64,000 nt of DNA, taken from contig VFFE01006594.1 in the NCBI GenBank assembly GCA_008921705.1, positions 656,598-720,597 of the forward strand, in the 5' to 3' direction. Positions within the stretch are counted from its first letter, which is position 1. The number at the start of each line of letters is the position of its first letter. The translations under genes and the position numbers were made by a program. The notes beneath the pieces were generated by a model, which ran no database searches, had not been told where the DNA came from, and saw only the letters and a program-made list of their open reading frames with translations. Positions 51,415 to 64,000 of the stretch are shown here, piece after piece. This stretch comes from Burhinus oedicnemus (Eukaryota; Chordata; Aves; Charadriiformes; Burhinidae).

Positions 51415-53087
51415 ATCTACAGGTACCACAACTTTTTATTTAAGTTAGCTGAGGATGTGCATTTGGCTCAGGATTGTTTATCCTTGACTTTAAAGAGACT
51501 GACTGCAAATAATATAAAAAAATAAAAAATGTAAAATTAATATTTTCAAAATTGTCACAAATTTTGAAAACATTTGTATAAATTCTGCAAACTTTGTATA
51601 CCCTTAAAGAGGCATCATTTAGTTACCATACATAATATTTGAAAATATTAGTACTTTACCCTAAAGTTTAAACATAGACATATTCATGATGCGTGTAATT
51701 TCAAGAGGGTATCAAAAGTGATATGGTTAGAAAAATATACATACTTCTGCTTCGGGAAAAGAACAGGTCATTTGAAATATTCACCAAATAAAATACTAAA
51801 AAAGTCTCTCCACAGATTTTTTCACAGTCCATCCAACATAAAATGTATGTTTATATACAGCTTATGCAATCTGTCATTTTCAAGATATAGTCAAAGTTTC
51901 ACCAGTACAGAAAAACGTGATCTGTTACTCCTCTCTAACCTGTTGGCTGCACTGATGCATGATTGTTTAGGCAAGCCAAAATAGGAGAGCCATACAGTGA
52001 TACACAAAGCAATCATAAGAAAGGTAAGGAAAAATGAAAATACAAGAGAACAAAGGAAAGCATATTGATAAAGATAACATCAAGAGGACTAGTGACCAAC
52101 AGTAAAAGACATTAACTCTTCAGTAGCATGCAGTAATTTCTACAGGAAACAAACCATACTCCAAGTATTAAAAGGACACTTTCGTGGTACTTGTCATGAA
52201 TTTTAAGTAGTAGTATTAAAGATTACTGTACTGTCTCCTGGAAATAGCCTGGACTGAATTTGTTTCAGTGGATGTGGTTTGTTGCTGTGCTTCAGTTCAT
52301 GGCAGTGTTAAACTTCAGTTGCACACACACCAAATCAATCAAAAAAAAAACCCCTAAGCTTTTAAAAGGAAGTGAGATAGAAAGAAAGTTTCAAAAACAT
52401 GTGCTTTCAGTACCTGAGGGCAGTGCAGTAGCCAACACAACTATGGTTTGATTATGACTTGTTTAAATTAATTCTGGTGTAAAGAATGATTGCAGAAGAG
52501 CAACACGGCACTTGCAACAGTGACTGAAATTGTATATAGTGACACTTCAAGATCTGAATCCTTTACAGTGTCCTTTTAAGTGTCAGTAGACTAGTATCTT
52601 AGCTGCAACCGAAAAAGAACAGAGGCAAATCCTAATGAAATAACCCAAATCAAGAATGTTATAATATTTCACAGTAACAAAGAAAGTCTATGGAACTACT
52701 GAACAGAAAAAAGCATGAAGCATAATAGCAGCATATGGTTTACAGTTTTCACTTTTCAGTTTATTAATATTAGTGGTGCACTCAGCAATGGATAAAGCAA
52801 GGAATGAAATTCTGACAAAACTGGCAATTATCTACCACATGTCAACACTTAATTATGGTACTTGTAAACAGCTAACTCCTTTTTGAACTTTAATTGCAAA
52901 GAAAAGAATATTTACATATAATATATATGTATATAAGCACAAAACCAAAATTAAGTCAAATCCTTATCAAGGAAATTGCATTGTGAAGAGAAGAAAACGT
53001 AATACGATATTAAATAGTACACGTACAAAGATTTTGAAGGCATCGTGATTTTCATGTTTTCTTCCTCCAGTCATTTCCCCTTGGATT
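51415..53087 (-). terminator. SQLE: SQLE 3'UTR and probable polyadenylation site
   Basis: On the minus strand AATAAA lies at 51440-51435. Downstream sequence reads TGTAGATTTTTTTTGTTGTG, the T/GT-rich element expected after a cleavage site, so the mRNA probably ends near 51415-51425. Another AATAAA on the minus strand (52765-52760) could give a shorter UTR of about 350 nt. The UTR is AT-rich, including an ATATAATATATATGTATATA patch at about 52917-52936. Extent is inferred, with no transcript data. Confidence 0.55.
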
Positions 53088-63286
<10,199 letters not shown>

Positions 63287-63317
63287 CTAGGCACAGAAGG
63301 AAAACCAGATTTTCACT

Positions 63318-64000
63318 AATCACAGAATCACAGGTGTTGGAAGGGACCTCTGGAGATCATCTAGTCCAACCCCCCTGCCAGAGCAGGGACACTTAGAGCA
63401 GGTTGCACAGGATGGCATCCAGATGGGTTTGGAATGTCTCCAGAGACAGAGACTTCCACCACCTCTCTGGGCAGCCTGTGCCAGTGCTCTGCCACCCTCA
63501 AAGTAAAAAAGTTCCTCCTCACGTTCAGACGGAACTTCCTATGTTCAAGTTTGTGCCCATTACCTCTTGTCCTATCACTGGGCACCACTGCAAAAAGACT
63601 GGTGCCATCCTCCTGGCACCCTCCCTTTAAGTATTTGTAAGCATTGATGAGATCCCCCCTCAGCCTTCTCTTCTCCAGACTAAAAAGATCCAAGTCCCTC
63701 AGCCTTTCCTCATAAGAACGATGTTCCAGCCCCCTAATCATCTTTGTAGCCCTCTGCTGTCCCCTCTCCAGCAGTTCCTTGTCCTTCTTGAACTGGGCAG
63801 CCCAGAACTGGACACAGGACTCCAGGTGCAGCCTCACCAGGGCAGAGTAGAGGGGGAGGATAACCTCCCGCAACCTGCTTGCCACACTCCTCTTGAGGCA
63901 CCCCAGGATGCCATTGGCCTTCTTGGCCACAAGGGCACATCGCTGGCTCCTGGTCATCCTGTTGTCCACCAGGACTCCCAGGTCCCTTTCCACAGAGCTG
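63318..64000 (-). mobile_element. CR1 LINE, ORF2 C-terminus and 3' tail (runs off window)
   Basis: The 3' end is at the left: the plus strand reads AATCACAGAATCACAGGTGT, GGAAGGGACCTCTGGAGATC and CTAGTCCAACCCCCCTG. The minus strand is open for at least 210 codons (63993-63361). It carries conserved CR1 ORF2 features: the '[20 protein letters not shown]' region of the RT C-terminal part, [20 protein letters not shown], and [20 protein letters not shown] with LPREVVE. The lack of breaks over 680 bp makes it the youngest repeat here. It sits in an SQLE intron in the same orientation as the gene, and its 5' end lies beyond the window. Confidence 0.95.

Overview
This is vertebrate nuclear DNA, most likely from a bird. 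Split genes with GT/AG introns, one CpG island, and several CR1 LINE pieces all with the same type of 3' tail point to Sauropsida. It holds one complete gene and parts of two others, in the order NSMCE2 (minus) - WASHC5 (plus) - SQLE (minus). As I recall the human 8q24.13 map, the order and relative orientations are the same there.

Layout. 1-12757: an NSMCE2 intron with an ancient MIR SINE and an old LINE tail but no further exon I can recognise. 12758-12905: the first coding exon of NSMCE2 (SUMO ligase of the SMC5/6 complex). 12906-16402: NSMCE2 intron 1 with a CR1 3' end. About 16140-17110: a CpG island that serves as the shared promoter of NSMCE2 (leftward) and WASHC5 (rightward). 17737-44590: WASHC5 (strumpellin, endosomal WASH complex). 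All 28 coding exons are present, splice in frame and sum to exactly 1159 codons, the length I recall for human. 44591-44940: its 3'UTR with two AATAAA signals. 44946-51414: convergent intergenic DNA with a decayed retroviral pol relic (RT YVDD motif) and an old CR1. 51415-53087: probable SQLE 3'UTR. 53088-63221: the eight 3'-terminal coding exons of SQLE (squalene epoxidase). 63318-64000: a CR1 that runs off the right edge.

The three genes do unrelated jobs (genome maintenance, endosomal actin nucleation, sterol synthesis). They share only neighbourhood: a divergent promoter between the first two and convergent 3' ends between the last two. There is no operon, phage, CRISPR or defence-type system here.

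The best candidate for something undescribed is a 234-nt segment at 34013-34246 inside WASHC5 intron 14. It has an AG acceptor and a GTAAGA donor. It is 78 codons, open throughout, and in frame (0-0) with both neighbouring exons. The same reading frame hits a stop exactly at the acceptor and again 15 nt past the donor. It would insert 78 residues between K588 and L589, giving a 1237-residue strumpellin. No such insert is in the human protein as I know it.
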